Shown here in pieces: positions 1 through 11,449 of a DNA stretch of 64,000 bases. Within the stretch, counting starts at the first letter, position 1, and the number at the start of each line of letters is the position of its first letter. The stretch is from Allium sativum (taxonomy: Eukaryota; Streptophyta; Magnoliopsida; Asparagales; Amaryllidaceae): the NCBI GenBank assembly GCA_030737875.1, contig CM060912.1:126758493-126822492 (forward strand). Direction: 5' to 3'. The translations under genes and the position numbers were made by a program. The notes under the pieces were generated by a model, which saw only the letters and a program-made list of their open reading frames with translations, had not been told where the DNA came from and searched no databases.

Positions 1-470
1 CGTAAAACAAAGTATCCAACTATTCTATTTGTCTTAACTTCATGTGTAGGTTGAGTTCAAATATGAGAATGTAGGATGTTATTTTCTAAGTACAGCCGTT
101 AGTCACCTTGAACAGCTACAACGTTCATTCAAAAAATGAATTTACGAGTGTTTCATACTATCTGTAATTTAGGTGAGAGTTCAATGGTCTTTGCCCAGCT
201 CTGAGGTAGTAAGAAGAAGTTATAATAGTCTGAAAAAATAGAAACTTTGTGTGCAAGCAGAGTTCAAATATGAGAACGTAGCATGCTATTTTCTAACTAC
301 ACTCATTAGTCATCTTGAAGAACCACAATGTTCGTTCACAAAACAAAGTATCTGATTATTCCATATTGTCCTTAATTTAGAAGGAGTTCATCGGTCGAAG
401 CCTTGCCTAGTTTGGAGGTAGTACGAAAAAATTACTAAATTTCAACAAAAAGAATAGAAACTTCATATCT
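1..470. repeat. 207-bp tandem repeat, about 2.3 copies
   Basis: A block beginning GAGTTCAAATATGAGAA occurs at 53 and again at 260. The flanking text follows in the same order with scattered substitutions: a 'ACAAAGTATC' segment, then a 'GAGGTAGTA' segment, then a 'AATAGAAACTT' segment. The period is about 207 bp and the first copy is cut by the window edge. The repeat has no coding content and its family is not recognised. Confidence 0.75.
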
Positions 471-1331
471 AGGTGGAAATAAATGGACAAATATGTTATC
501 ATTCATAACCCTTTAAAAAGTAGGTCAACTATTTTATGGCCTATTTAATAAAAAGTGGAAAATATGCATAAGGAAAAACTTTGAATAAAAATAGACTGAA
601 AGACACTATGATTGTTTTTTAGGCTAGAGGACAAATTTTAAAAAATATTAAGCTGAAGGACAGTGTTAAACATAACAAGTATTTTTTACAGTATAAAACT
701 GAATATAATGCTAGTTGTAACTACTATTTTGGTATAGTGTAAAAATTGAGTATAATGCTAGTTGTACTTAGCATTTTTCTTCAGTCTGATTTTTTTTTTA
801 AAGTTTGTCCTTCATCTTAAAAATAAAATTTAGTGTCCTTCAACCTAATTTGTTTTCCAAAGTTTTTTCCTTCTCCCTAATTATCTCTAATAAAATTCAT
901 AAATGGACCGACCCAAAACAAGTTGTAAGTAGGGTGAATAGGTTAAGTAAATGGATATGGTTATATTTTGACAGATTGACTATTGGCCAAAGTTTAATTT
1001 TTGGTTGTTACCTCTTTGTTTTTGAAGAATTTATTTAAATAGTTGTTCTGTTTTGAGTATCTTCCCAGTTTTTACATAGTCTGACCTTAGCTAATCTATT
1101 ACGCTTTCAAATTGTAAAATCCATGTGCTTCAAGCTTCTACTTTTGGAGCACTCCTTTTTTGTTTTGTACGGTATTTGTAAATGCTAAGTTTTAAAGTGT
1201 TGCCTTATTATTACATGAATAGGTATGCATACTGGTTCAATTTTCACTTATTTTATTCGATTTATCAGTACATGATGTTTTATAATGTGCATGGTATAAC
1301 AATATTGTGATAAAATGATGTGAAATTATTG

Positions 1332-1334
<3 letters not shown>
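471..1334. other. AT-rich intergenic DNA, no gene seen
   Basis: Only short unsupported reading frames are present. A short motif (TATAATGCTAGTTGTA) occurs twice at about 705-765, separated by roughly 50 bp. No recognisable domain or RNA gene was found. Confidence 0.6.
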
Positions 1335-1362
<28 letters not shown>

Positions 1363-1380
1363 TATAGAGAGAGAGAGAGA
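1335..1380. repeat. compound microsatellite (TA)n(CA)n(GA)n
   Basis: An uninterrupted run of TA dinucleotides passes into CA dinucleotides, then a short ATATA spacer, then GA dinucleotides. It lies just left of the foldback hairpin. Confidence 0.95.
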
Positions 1381-1396
1381 CTATAATCGACTATAC

Positions 1397-1530
1397 CTCA
1401 AATCTCTCTAACTCCAATTATATGTTTCAAATTAAATAATATACATTCTCTTTCTATCAAGAGAAGTCATGTTAGAAAGTGAAGGTATATTATTTAATTC
1501 AAAACACATTGTAATTTGGGGGGATTTGAG
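1397..1530. mobile_element. foldback hairpin element (MITE-like)
   Basis: Arms of about 60 nt (1397-1456) and 58 nt (1473-1530) are imperfect reverse complements around a 16-nt loop. Matching pieces include CTCAAATC with GATTTGAG, and ATTAAATAATATAC with GTATATTATTTAAT. No coding capacity was seen. It could be a small foldback MITE or the source of a long hairpin RNA. I could not define a clear target duplication. Confidence 0.6.
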
Positions 1531-3145
1531 TTGTAGCAGGAGAAAAGTGAAGTTGCGTATATGTGCACATGTTCCCATGCATGTGCTTATTATGAGAAGT
1601 TTTTCTCCTGAAATTTTTGTGGTGACTAATATCTAAACTTATGACCTTATGTCATATATAGATGTTTACATTTTTATGTGTGTAAATTTTCCATTTGAAA
1701 ATAGATGTTGATATTTGCTTTAGATGGAATATGCACACGAACATTGTTTTAAACTAACTTAAAACCGGACTTTAGATGTTGCAAAAATATATTATAATAG
1801 AGTCGACTACAACAATCTTTGGACTCTACAATAGAACCAGTTGTAAATATTTTAAATACGGTGAAATGTATTTTTACATAAAAGCAAGAAGAAATATTTG
1901 GCAGATGATATAAATTATGATTTTTCACAATCCAAGCATACCATATTTTGTGTCCTATGTTAAACCCTCATTTTTGTACTTTTGGAAATTCACAGGGAAC
2001 AAGTTAGACAATTTTAAGTGATTTTTATATTAACCTTGGCCGACTATAACATGATAATCCTATCATATCACATATTCATCAGTAAGTGATAAACAACATT
2101 AGACCTATAAGCCTTCACGCTTAACCTCTTTTTATAGCACATATCTAGACAAGAACATGTAATGGACACCAAAACTCAAAACGGATGCCAAAAGATTAAA
2201 ATGCTATTTAATATTCAATGTCTATAATCTCCCACACCATCTGCCCTCCTCTATGCTGTAATGAGTAATCTCAATAGAAAGAGAACTAGTAAAATCTAAG
2301 CATAGAAAAAGTTTGCTTGCCTTGCTTGCTTGGAGAAATGCAACGACAACAAAAACACCTAACTAAAAAAGACATGGTGCTTCGTCATAAATACCTCTTT
2401 GTGTGTCAATAGATAAGTTTAGATGTATATATTGGAATTTTTGTATTTGTATATCAAATTATTTTCGAATATCCGCATTTTCATATACAGACGAATATCA
2501 GGTAATTGTCTTATCTGATAATTGCCAATAAATAAAGAAAAATAAAATAATTTTTTTTAGCATAAAGCAGTCCAATTGGTTACTAAAATATTTAAATTAA
2601 CAAATATGATGGTAATAAATAATTTTGAGTAAGTGATATATATTTCGCTCATAAAATACAATCTTCTAAATAAATAAAATGATAAATATCTTTCATGGCA
2701 ATAAAATACACTGGATTTTAATTATATTATGGGAAAAACAGGTGGATAATTTTTGATGCGGAATTCTTCGTATTATCATCCATATCCATTTTTATAGATA
2801 AGGGATATTTATACGTTTTTCTAATAAGGATGACATATTTAAATACCTTGATGAGTATAGCATCAATACTATCTCTAGTATGGTAAGGCATGATCTTGAT
2901 GAACTCCTTAAGGTCTCATGTGCACGTCTTCACTAATTCCCTAAACGGGTGATCCACTTCTTTATTTAGCGAATGCTCCATCTTCGCTGCTGTGAAGTTG
3001 AATTTATGTTCCTCTTAACCATGTAGATGAGGTAAGATTCATTGGATTTGTGATGACACCAAGTTGAATTTGTGAGTGTGGTAGTATTTTTTATTACGAA
3101 GTTGAATTTATGAGATGTGGCGGTGTTTCTTGTTGAGGTCGGTCC
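1531..3145. other. AT-rich intergenic DNA, no gene seen
   Basis: This stretch holds only short, low-complexity AT-rich frames. I see no domain, RNA gene or element with clear ends. Confidence 0.55.
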
Positions 3146-3289
3146 TTAAGGCTTGAGTTGGAGTTGGGTTTGATAGGGGTACGAGATAAGAAAGACTTTT
3201 TCCAAAAGTTAATAAGCCAAAAGTTTCAACTTGGAGCCAAAAATTTTGTTTTGGAGCCAATGTTTTGACTGTATCCCAAACAAGGCTTA
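3146..3289. mobile_element. possible Tourist-like MITE
   Basis: TTA trinucleotides at 3146-3148 and 3287-3289 bound a segment of about 138 bp. It starts AGGCTTGAGTTGG and ends CCCAAACAAGGC. The ends are weakly inverted and resemble PIF/Harbinger termini, which often read like GGCCTTGTTTGG. The match is short and imperfect. Confidence 0.3.
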
Positions 3290-3869
3290 AATGTCAAAAA
3301 CGAGTTACAACTGAAAATATGAAATAATACATGCAACTTAGAACACATTTTTTAAATTTTGAATCTAATTTAATATTTTTGGATTTTCTGAATTTTGAAT
3401 ATTTCATAAAATACCCATTTTTTATTTTCGAATACTATGAAAATTTGATAATTTTATGAATAACTTAATGAACAATTTAAATTTACTTTAGATAACCTCA
3501 AATATTTTGAAATATCAAATATAAATATTGACTACACACAACCAAAAATTATCAAATTAAATAAATTCAAAAAGGATGCCTCTCCACCTATTTTTAATGG
3601 CGACAGATCCAGTGTGATAACCCTCACATCCTGTCTCACTCATTCACTTCCTCTCCACCTTTCTTCTCTACCCACCTCCACCTGTCGATGGTCAAAAAAA
3701 ACATCAGAAGCCGAGACTTACTAAGTCTCGTTTACAAAAATCCAGCACTTGATCTGGGCTTTAGTACAATCAAATCTCCGCATCTGCGACTTAAGTTGAT
3801 CCCAATCCGTCTAACTCTGACACGTCGGGAACCTTCACTCCACTGCTTGAGCTTGCTTCTGTTGATCCA

Positions 3870-4858
3870 ATGGAAGAACTTTTACACGAAATCCCAAAAG
3901 CGCCTCAACTAACATTGGGATCTCCACTGGATGTTGGTACAACTTCTTTCTCATCAATGATTGTGGCTGCTCCTACTTGGCCGACCAGTCAAGGTAAGAC
4001 TCTCCATCAAATGAATTTGGGTGTAACCGAGCACTACGATTTGGAAGAAATTGGTGTTTTTGTTTCGAATAAGATTAGCATGGGTATTTCAAATACTGAT
4101 GATAATATTGAATGCTCTGCTGAGCCTGTTGGTGTTGGAGTAAACAATTTTGTCCCTCAATCACGTCAATGTAACTTATCAGCTAGCACACATTGTGCTC
4201 GATCAAATGACAAGACCACTTCGGCTTCCTGGACCTTATTATTTGACACCCTACCAAATATTGCTGGAGTCTACGAACCCGTACACTTCACTATCCCTGA
4301 CGTAGCTACTGGTCCTACTCTACCTCTAGAAATCCTAAATGAAGCAAAGTCATTTTGGAAAGATCATGTTGTTAGGTTTTTCTTAGATTCCAAACTCCTG
4401 AATTTTGACATGCTAGCTGCATGCCGTAGTGCTTGTCGGCTTAGAGGACAGCTTCGGATTACTCTGATCAATGGTATGCTTTACTTGAAGTTTTCATCTA
4501 AAGAAGAAAAGCTTAGGGTCCTGGAGGCAGCTCCAGCTATTATTGGAGGAAAACCGTTCATTATCACTCCTTGGAATGCAGCTGTGGATAAAGCGAGAGA
4601 TCGGGTTCTCTCTATCCCAGTTGGGGCTCAATTTTACAATGTTCCATGATCTCTTCAACCACTTATTGGGCTCAATTGGCTTTCTTACCATACTGGCAAA
4701 CTCAAATGTTTAGACGCTAACATGGTAGCCAGAAGGAATCTTGTGTTTACATGAGCACTGATTGAAATGACTCCAGACAAGCCTCTTCCCTCGCAACTAA
4801 AGGTATGCATTGAAGGCCATTATTTTTATGTTGTTGTAAATTACAAATGGAAATGAAG
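3870..4858 (+). pseudogene. LINE ORF1 remnant with DUF4283 domain
   Basis: From the ATG at 3870 a 259-codon frame runs to a TGA at 4647-4649. Residues about 160-259 look like DUF4283, the nucleic-acid-binding N-terminal region of plant LINE/gag-like proteins. Supporting motifs are SFWKDHVVRFFL, then LRITLINGMLYLKFSSKEEKL, then GGKPFIITPWN and DRVLSIPVG. The same frame continues past the TGA with family-like text (LNWLSYHTGK, CLDANMVARRNLVFT, IEMTPDKPLPSQLK), interrupted by a second TGA at about 4752 and a third at 4854. The stops are therefore lesions in a longer ORF1. The first 150 residues are not recognised. Confidence 0.7.
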
Positions 4859-5217
4859 ATATGCAGCTCGCTCAAATCATTTATTCATATTTTAGAGAAT
4901 GTACTGCCTTGAGTGATAATATTCAGGCTAATAGGACTCCTCTTCCGCGAGCCCCACCCATGATTTGGGTCCTCAAAACCAAAAACGATGTCATTCCACC
5001 CGTTTGTAATGTGGAAAGTGTGGATAATCTCACGAACAAAGCACCAACTGAAAGTCATAGTTTTGAGTGGACCAAGTCACAACGGGTTCCGAAACACAAT
5101 AATACGGGTATGAAATACAAGCTGAGTGAAGGTAAATATTACATTCAAGTAGATGAAGAAGATAAAGCACGTAAGTTAATGTACCAAGTGGAAGGTGAAG
5201 GTCTGATTTTAGCATAG
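4859..5217 (+). pseudogene. ORF1 zinc-knuckle and C-terminal remnant
   Basis: A 118-codon frame starts at 4861 in a different phase from the DUF4283 part. Taken across two frames, the text reads like a CCHC knuckle (cysteines, then an FxHI-type histidine region, then RECTALSD). This implies a frameshift inside the zinc-binding motif. The remaining 90 residues are lysine- and glutamate-rich and not recognised. It ends at a TAG at 5215-5217. It is probably the tail of the same ORF1. Confidence 0.45.
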
Positions 5218-5273
5218 GATGGTAATGATGGAATGATCAATGTGCAATTTCATGACTCATTTTGGGACATACG

Positions 5274-5307
<34 letters not shown>
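5274..5307. repeat. (TA)n(CA)n microsatellite
   Basis: ATATATA followed by an uninterrupted CA dinucleotide run, in the 3' non-coding part of the LINE-like element. Confidence 0.95.
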
Positions 5308-5641
5308 TGAGCATTCTCTGTACTATGTTTCGGACCTGGCTATCCATTTTGCTGAGGCCATGCAGGAAGTATCACTAGGTGATGCCAACGAGGACTAATT
5401 TCCCTGTTAGTGCTTAGTAGTCTTGATACGTAGTCAAGCTCCTGTTTATCTTTCTATTTGTAGTCTAGTATTCCAGCTAGCTCCTGTTATGTAAGCCTAA
5501 CTAGGTAGAGTGGATGGTCCAACTAAAAAACCGAAGTTGGTTGTCTACTAACAATCACTTGTACTTTTCTGTATTTTATTATTATTTATAATAAAAGGTG
5601 TTTGTGGTCACCTTAAAAACCGGTCGATTTGCCAAAAAAAA

Positions 5642-6811
5642 TTATTAACTACACTTACTAAACGATAAATACTAAATATTTAATAGACACAAGGCTAAAA
5701 CTAAATAGTGAAAAATAGTCATAAGGACAAATTTTCAAAAAATAATTATAAGATGGAGTAAATTTTTTAACTTTTAGCCGAAGATAATACTAATTATGAT
5801 CAGTAATTTTTATAGTGTAAAATGGATGAAATGTTTGTTATAATTAGCATTTTTATGGTGTAAACATTGAAAATAGTGCTAGTTAACTTACATTTCATTC
5901 TTTAGCCTAAAAAAAAACTTGATGCCTTCCAGATATTTTTTCTAAATAAAGTTTTTCAGCATTCCCAATGCCATAATTTAATTCTTTGAAATGGATTACG
6001 ACATTTGAAATGTTGTCATTACGCGGCATTTGATATGCCACTTGAGTTGTTATCTGCCAGGTCCTTTTAATTTCTCCCTCATATCATATTTTACTTGTTT
6101 CGACCTAATAACAAAAATTTCCCTCAAAATTTTAATTCCATTAAACAATTCATTTCTTCAACAAAAATTTGAAAAATGACTTCCTTAGCATCTCAACTAC
6201 CTCCATTGGTTTGTAATCTTCATTTCATGTGTTAAATTTGATTACTTTGAATTTTAATGTTTAGAGAAAAAGCATGATTTTTATTGAATTTTAGAGTTTA
6301 GAGAAATATATGATTTTTAGGTAAAGTCATTTTATGCATGGTAAGTTGAAATAGTATGTGCACCTATGGCATTTTGTTTGAGAAGTATTTGATTGTGTAT
6401 GTGACAATATCAAAACCGGACCATAAATTTGTTTTGGTTTTTATTATCGTGGAATATGAAGAAATAGAATTTTGTTTGAGAAGTTTTTGAGTAGTGCTTG
6501 ATAAGGATTTGTTTGGTTGTATTTGGGAAGTAGTATGTGTAATTCGGGTTTGATTCGGTTTTTTTTATGGTAGAGGATAAAAAAAATGGAAACCAAACCT
6601 GTTGATCTTAGAATTCTTTACTTACAATAACAACATCAGATGAGCAACTTGGAATCAACGAAGGTGGTTTTCGGTTTACTTTATTATGAAATGCGATAAT
6701 ATATTAGTAATATGAATGCTAATACGAAAATATTTAATTTATGAATAATTAGTTGACCTAAAATGGAACATTAACATTCTTTGACACTCACACGATTGGA
6801 TTGCAATTTGA
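5642..6811. other. AT-rich intergenic DNA, no gene seen
   Basis: No open frame with recognisable content on either strand. The start (about 5700-5940) loosely resembles 590-830 in word content, suggesting a shared old repeat, but the similarity is too low to delimit. Confidence 0.5.
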
Positions 6812-8290
6812 TTACGACTTTTGTTGATAGAAGTAGATGTATACTTCTACTACCACAATCAGCGTTACATACTCAGCTTCGTTATTAATTATAAAGGAAT
6901 CGAGCTTTAAGACGTAGTAAATTGAGCGATCCTTAAAGGCTTCCATGACAATGCCTACCTCTGAAGAATACTCATTGGACGCCCTATGAGTATACAATAT
7001 CCATTTAACACTCCTCTCTATATTACACATCTGAATTATCATTTTGAGCCATGTATTCAGAAATGGATCTACCAAATCCTGAACTGGAATTTCTCTTAGG
7101 GGATAATATGTGATGTTGAACTAGGTTATCAATATTCCATATAAGCACCCTTTCATAAGTCTTAAATTATTGCATGACTTATCTCATGGTTTGATCGGTT
7201 AGTTCCCTAATAGCATAGGCTTCAAAATATGGACGTAGTTTTCTCAAAGCGATAAACACATAGTATGTTCACATTCTTAGCTTTGGATAATTCCTCTCTG
7301 CTCCAGTTAATCTCTTAGTGATGCAATACGTTGGCCTTTTGATTCTGGATTCCTCGCATACGAATGTTGTATATAGGGCTGTAATCGGCACTACCAGATA
7401 GACAAATAAGTCCTCTCCATCCAAAGGCTCTAAAAAGACCAACGGTCTTTCCAATAATCCACCAAAGTTTGGAAAAGAAATTACACTGCTGCATTGAATC
7501 AAAAAAAATCTTGATTTTGAGAACATCAAAGACTGAAATGTATTTGTCAATATCTCTTTGAATGAAATTTCTTAGAGTAGTTGTCTTTCGATTCAAACTT
7601 TGCACTACTTTAATCGTTTCCAGAGTATTTACGTTCTTCAAAACCTTAATATTCTCCGACTAGCTCCAGTTTCATTTGAGGCCGCGAAGAAGCCAAAAAT
7701 TTCCTAAACACAGCTCCAAGTAAAAATTTCAAAAGGTTGAGCTTCATTCATATTTCCATAGAACACGGAACGCCTCCGCTAAATCCTTAACATGACTAAT
7801 TGACCACCATAACTTCGCCAATATATCACCGACATAAAATTTAATCAAAAATCCAATATGCTCAGCTGACCGATCTTTAGTATATCGCTCACGTATTCTT
7901 CAAATCAGAGGGTGTAACAATATAACTGTATAATTCCAGGTTGGTAATGAAGTTGGTGGCTCCTAATCCAGGACATCCATTGGAATATGGTTATGACTAG
8001 AATTAACATCCATGAATGATAATAGCTCATACCCAATGACTGAATTCGTGAATCAATCGATCTTTAGGAGGGAAACCTATACTTCGAGTATACATTATTC
8101 AGATCTTGTTAATTGATTCATGTCCACTAAATTTCTTGACAAGGACAAGATTAGATACCCATTCCAAGTATACAATGTCACAGATGAAGTCGTTATCCTT
8201 TAACTTAACCACACTCTCTCCTAGTGTGATGGATCACTCTAAACCCAAGCCAAGATGCTTTTGCTTTATAGAAACACACTTAGATTTCAC
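6812..8290 (-). pseudogene. decayed Ty3/gypsy pol (reverse transcriptase and RNase H)
   Basis: Reading leftwards on the minus strand through many stops and frame changes, gypsy pol landmarks appear in the correct order. Near 8150 is a YLEWVSNLVLVKK segment (family pattern PEWLANVVLVKK). Near 7900-8000 is ITNLELYSYIVTPSDLKN, the region before the RT active site. Near 7550-7620 is a LNRKTTTLRNFI thumb-like segment. At 7269-7500 is RPLVFLEPLDGEDLFVYL with CITKRLTGAERNYPKL, the RT-linked RNase H. Finally 6812-7075 has VKWILYTHRASNE and NNEAEYVTLI, an RNase H domain. No LTR was recognised. It stops almost exactly where the Harbinger-type left end begins. Confidence 0.75.
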
Positions 8291-8292
8291 AT

Positions 8293-8295
8293 TTA
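8293..8295. repeat. left TTA target-site duplication of the Harbinger-type element
   Basis: TTA immediately precedes the terminal inverted repeat and is matched by TTA at 51176-51178. PIF/Harbinger elements duplicate a 3-bp TWA target, usually TTA or TAA. Confidence 0.6.
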
Positions 8296-9334
8296 GGGAC
8301 CGTTTGGATAGTTGAAATAAGCAACTTTTTGGATTTAAAAAAGCAAAAGCTTTAAAGCCTGTTTGGATCCAACTAAAATTTGAGCTTATAGAAGTTGTTT
8401 TTCTTATTGTGGAAGCGAATTTTTCTTTTGCTTTTTGCTTTCAAGCCTAAAGCAACATTTTGACCTTCTAGGCGCATTTGCTCAAATTAGGGTTAAGGCG
8501 ATTTTCTCCATTTCTTCGTCATTTGAAAAAGCCGAGCTTTTCTTTGTTATTTTTGACAAAGATACGCTTTTTCTTCTTCAATTCGCTTTTCTCGTTTCCA
8601 ATCTTGAATCAGTCAATCTCAATTGGGTTTTTCACCTATGATTTAAATCAGAATTAAGATATACGATCCAATCTATATGTTGTGTAGCTGGTTACAGCCG
8701 AGGTTTTTCACTGTGATTTCCCTGTGTTATTAATAAATCTGGAATATGTAATAATCAACCATGATCTGAATTTTCACAATTCATAAGTGCTGCTTTGCCA
8801 TTATTAAAACAACGGTAAGGCTAAACATTGTTTGGTTACCTTTCCTTTTTCTAGACAGGCCATGTTTTAAATGATGCTAAATACATAGTTGACCACATAA
8901 ATTAGTTTTGAGATCAACCATCACCAAATAAAAGGAACTGGTGGGGTTTCTTAGCCTGACAAATATTTCCATAAGTTTGTCTAGTTTGGTTCCCATTCTT
9001 TTAAATTCCAGTACATGAAATTTAATTCAGAGGGTTCTTGATGACAAAGCTCTTTTAGTAGAGATTAGTGCTTCGGGGTTGTACTAAAATGAAGTGAACT
9101 ATTTAGACAATAACAGAGCTCAGTTTGTCGTAGCATACAAAAGTTAAACTATTGTTATTATTGATCACGAAGACATTTTATTTGTTTGTGATTAGTGTTT
9201 CTACTTGTCGCTTTACTTTTATAAACCAAATTAAAATAGTGGCCAAGAGACACTTTTCATGCAGTCTTAATATGTAACGTCAATGGTGGCAACACAAGAC
9301 ATGATTTTCAAATTGATGCACAAAATTGACATTG
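8296..9334. mobile_element. unique left arm of the Harbinger-type element
   Basis: This segment lies between the left terminal repeat and the first tandem unit and does not recur in the other units. It starts GGGACCGTTTGG. A second similar word, GCCTGTTTGGATCC, occurs at about 8357, as in subterminal repeats. The reading frame at 8435-8641 has no recognisable motif. The junction with the array is 'GACATTG|TCCTGTAAC' at 9334/9335. Confidence 0.55.
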
Positions 9335-9554
9335 TCCTGTAACCGATGTCGTCGCATAAGGGGTTGTAGCTAGCGAAGTATATGGTTTGTGCAAAATTTA
9401 ACCTTTTTTTATTAACTAACTATTGAGTATTGATGTTATAACACTGTACATGTTTATATTTGAAATTATGTCGAATGGTTTTACAACACACTAAATTGAA
9501 CCAACTGCATGGTTGCTTGGTGCAGGAGGATTGAATGAACTAGTGTATTCATTA

Positions 9555-9735
9555 TCTCTTGATATTTATGTCTGGTAAAGAAATTATCCTACACTAGCCA
9601 TATCTTACTTCCCTTTATAGTATGGCAGCATCTCATATTGTAATTATCTCTTGATATTACGCCTGGTAAAGAAATTATCCTAAACTAGCCATTCCTAGTT
9701 CCCCTTATAGTATGACAACATCTCATATTGTAATT
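9555..9735. repeat. nested 92-bp duplication, present in every unit
   Basis: TCTCTTGATATT...GGTAAAGAAATTATCC...CATATTGTAATT occurs at 9555 and again at 9647. The equivalent pair is in all the other units, so this duplication happened before the units were amplified. Confidence 0.85.
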
Positions 9736-10261
9736 GAATTAAATTCTTACCATTTATGTGTTGTAGAAATTCAGGTAGCCTTTGGGTTGAAAATGAGTTT
9801 TGGGTTTCAGCATGTATTTTAAAATGCATGCTTTGTGCATGGTTATTGGGTTGATTTTTCTACCAACATTTCTGAAATTGAAAATTCATCCTGCACAAAG
9901 TTGCCTTTTCTGTCACAGGGTGTTTTGTCCAGTCATAATGGCTACTTTTATTTTATGAGTAGAATGTAACCAAATAGGATTTCACATTTTGGTTGGAATT
10001 TTTATTTTATCTTAAATAATAAATAATTTCATTGAAAAAAAAACTAAGTTTGATCCTTTCATGTTGTCAGTTTTCGCAAGGCCTAATTTTTGGGTTGAAA
10101 ATATTTTGTCTTTGTTAAAAAGGGAGGGTCATATTGTATGCAGTCTACTATATCTTGTATGTCATATGTTGAACCATTTCATGTGATTGTATGGCATTAA
10201 TTATTTTGTAAATTCATAGAAAAAGGGTAGTCACTTGAGAAAAATTTTAACTTGATTTTGG

Positions 10262-10360
10262 ACCGAATCTAATTTTTCAGTGTATCTTTATTATTATTAT
10301 TATTGGATACTCAGATTGAATCTAATTTTTCAATGTATCTTTATTGTTGGATCCTCAGTT
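10262..10360. repeat. nested duplication of about 52 bp around a (ATT)n tract
   Basis: GAATCTAATTTTTCA(A/G)TGTATC followed by an ATT tract and GGAT(A/C)CTCAG occurs twice in succession. Most units keep both copies. Units 4, 7 and 10 have only one, which explains most of their shorter length and marks them as one subfamily. Confidence 0.8.
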
Positions 10361-10697
10361 CAACCTTTTTTGGTGGGAACTATAGGTTTGATTTTGTTTC
10401 ATGATCCGTCTAAGTTGCATATATTCAACTAGACTACCAAAAATAATCATTTATCAAACCAAATTTATAATAATTAAACTTCGATAGTACCTATCATTCG
10501 CGCTAGTGATTTCTTAAAGTAAACATAGTGCATGCTGTGTTCTTGCTTTTTATCAGTAAAAGTCAACTGCTATTTTGTTCGACATTAGGCAAACACTTGA
10601 AACTCCTGACCGCAATACCATATGATTATCAAAGTTTAGCTTTTGTCTCTTTTATTCTAATGTTATATTTTTATGGTGGTTTTTATAATTCTATCAG

Positions 10698-10954
10698 GGA
10701 GAACAGAAGACAACACTTGCCCGGGTAGTTCTGCCTTTTGAGCCAAATTCATTTCACATATCAGGTGCTATGGTGAGAAGCAAAGCGTGTTTTCTTATTT
10801 TGAAAATGATGCCACCACACAGTCTTCGCAAACAACGTAATTTTGTTACAGCTGCATGTATAATTCACTACATTAGAAGCACGCTTTGGATGATGAGATT
10901 TTTAAAGAATTTCAAAATGATGATTTGATCTTTTTTGAAAAAAAAGAATCTTAA
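10698..10954 (+). pseudogene. Harbinger transposase C-terminal fragment, unit 1 (frameshifted)
   Basis: The segment follows a splice-acceptor-like TCTATCAG. It encodes the end of a DDE_Tnp_4 / HARBI1-like transposase, recognised by the pattern LRKQRNFVTAACIIHYIR (family pattern ..TQ..IV.ACC.LHN.IR). One G is missing in ATTAGAAGCACG at about 10875, which shifts the frame before the KHALDDEIFKEF segment. Confidence 0.65.
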
Positions 10955-11449
10955 ATCCAATCAAAGTTTAGTTGGAGTGGATTCAACTCAAGGAGGATGA
11001 CAAGATTTCAATGACAAATGGGAACATATCTGAGGAGACATGGCGGCATTTTATCATTTACCATTTTTGGTTCAATATGCTTGTAAGGATTTTCAATATT
11101 TCTATTGTAATTCTTGTAATTTATGTAAGAGATCAACTTATATCTATTGTGTTGTTTGTTCTTTGATTTTGTAACTTATAATAGACTTTACAACTTTATT
11201 TATATGAGAACTACATGTATGTACTTATGTTATGCTTGAATTAGTTTTCATATATTTTATAATTTATATTCTGAAATATTAATTATATGAATTTAGTTAA
11301 CTATTGTGATGTACATCTAAAAATTTGAATTATGTTCGCTCTATTTTAAAATTCTAATACAAAAGCCAAAAACCTATTATTATGAATATATAATTTTATC
11401 CTGTAACTGATGTCGTCGCATAAGGGGTTCACTACAACAAAATAGACTT

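Larger units (their letters stand above)
3590..5641 (+). mobile_element. decayed LINE-like retroelement, ORF1 part only
   Basis: A pyrimidine-rich leader (about 3600-3690) precedes a DUF4283-type ORF1. A degenerate zinc-knuckle region follows, then a non-coding 3' tail with an AATAAA signal at 5590-5595 and an A8 run at 5634-5641. No endonuclease or reverse transcriptase follows. The 5' boundary is approximate and I found no convincing target duplication. The arrangement suggests a non-autonomous or internally deleted plant L1-type element. Confidence 0.55.
9335..11398 (+). repeat. array unit 1 (terminal type, 2064 bp)
   Basis: First unit of the array, bordered on its left by the unique arm. 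It has GGGAACTATAGG where the A-B-C units have GGGACC or GGGACATATAGG, a variant shared with units 13 and 14. It also has a longer ATT run (five repeats) at about 10290-10305. It includes the nested 92-bp duplication described separately. Confidence 0.9.

Noticed and set aside
590..5940. Similarity between 590-830 and 5700-5940 as two copies of one MITE
   Set aside because: Shared words are short and AT-rich. I could not find common ends or target duplications.
10528..10728. A 60-66-codon hydrophobic frame (FLLFISKSQLLFCSTLGK...) in most units
   Set aside because: It opens at GTG or TTG and runs through the presumed intron and acceptor into the exon in the wrong frame. It is a shadow of the repeat.
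10972..11166. A 64-codon frame (WIQLKEDDKIS...) recurring after the transposase fragment in eleven units
   Set aside because: It opens at TTG, not ATG, lies downstream of the transposase stop in another frame, and has no recognisable domain. Its recurrence follows from the repeat itself.
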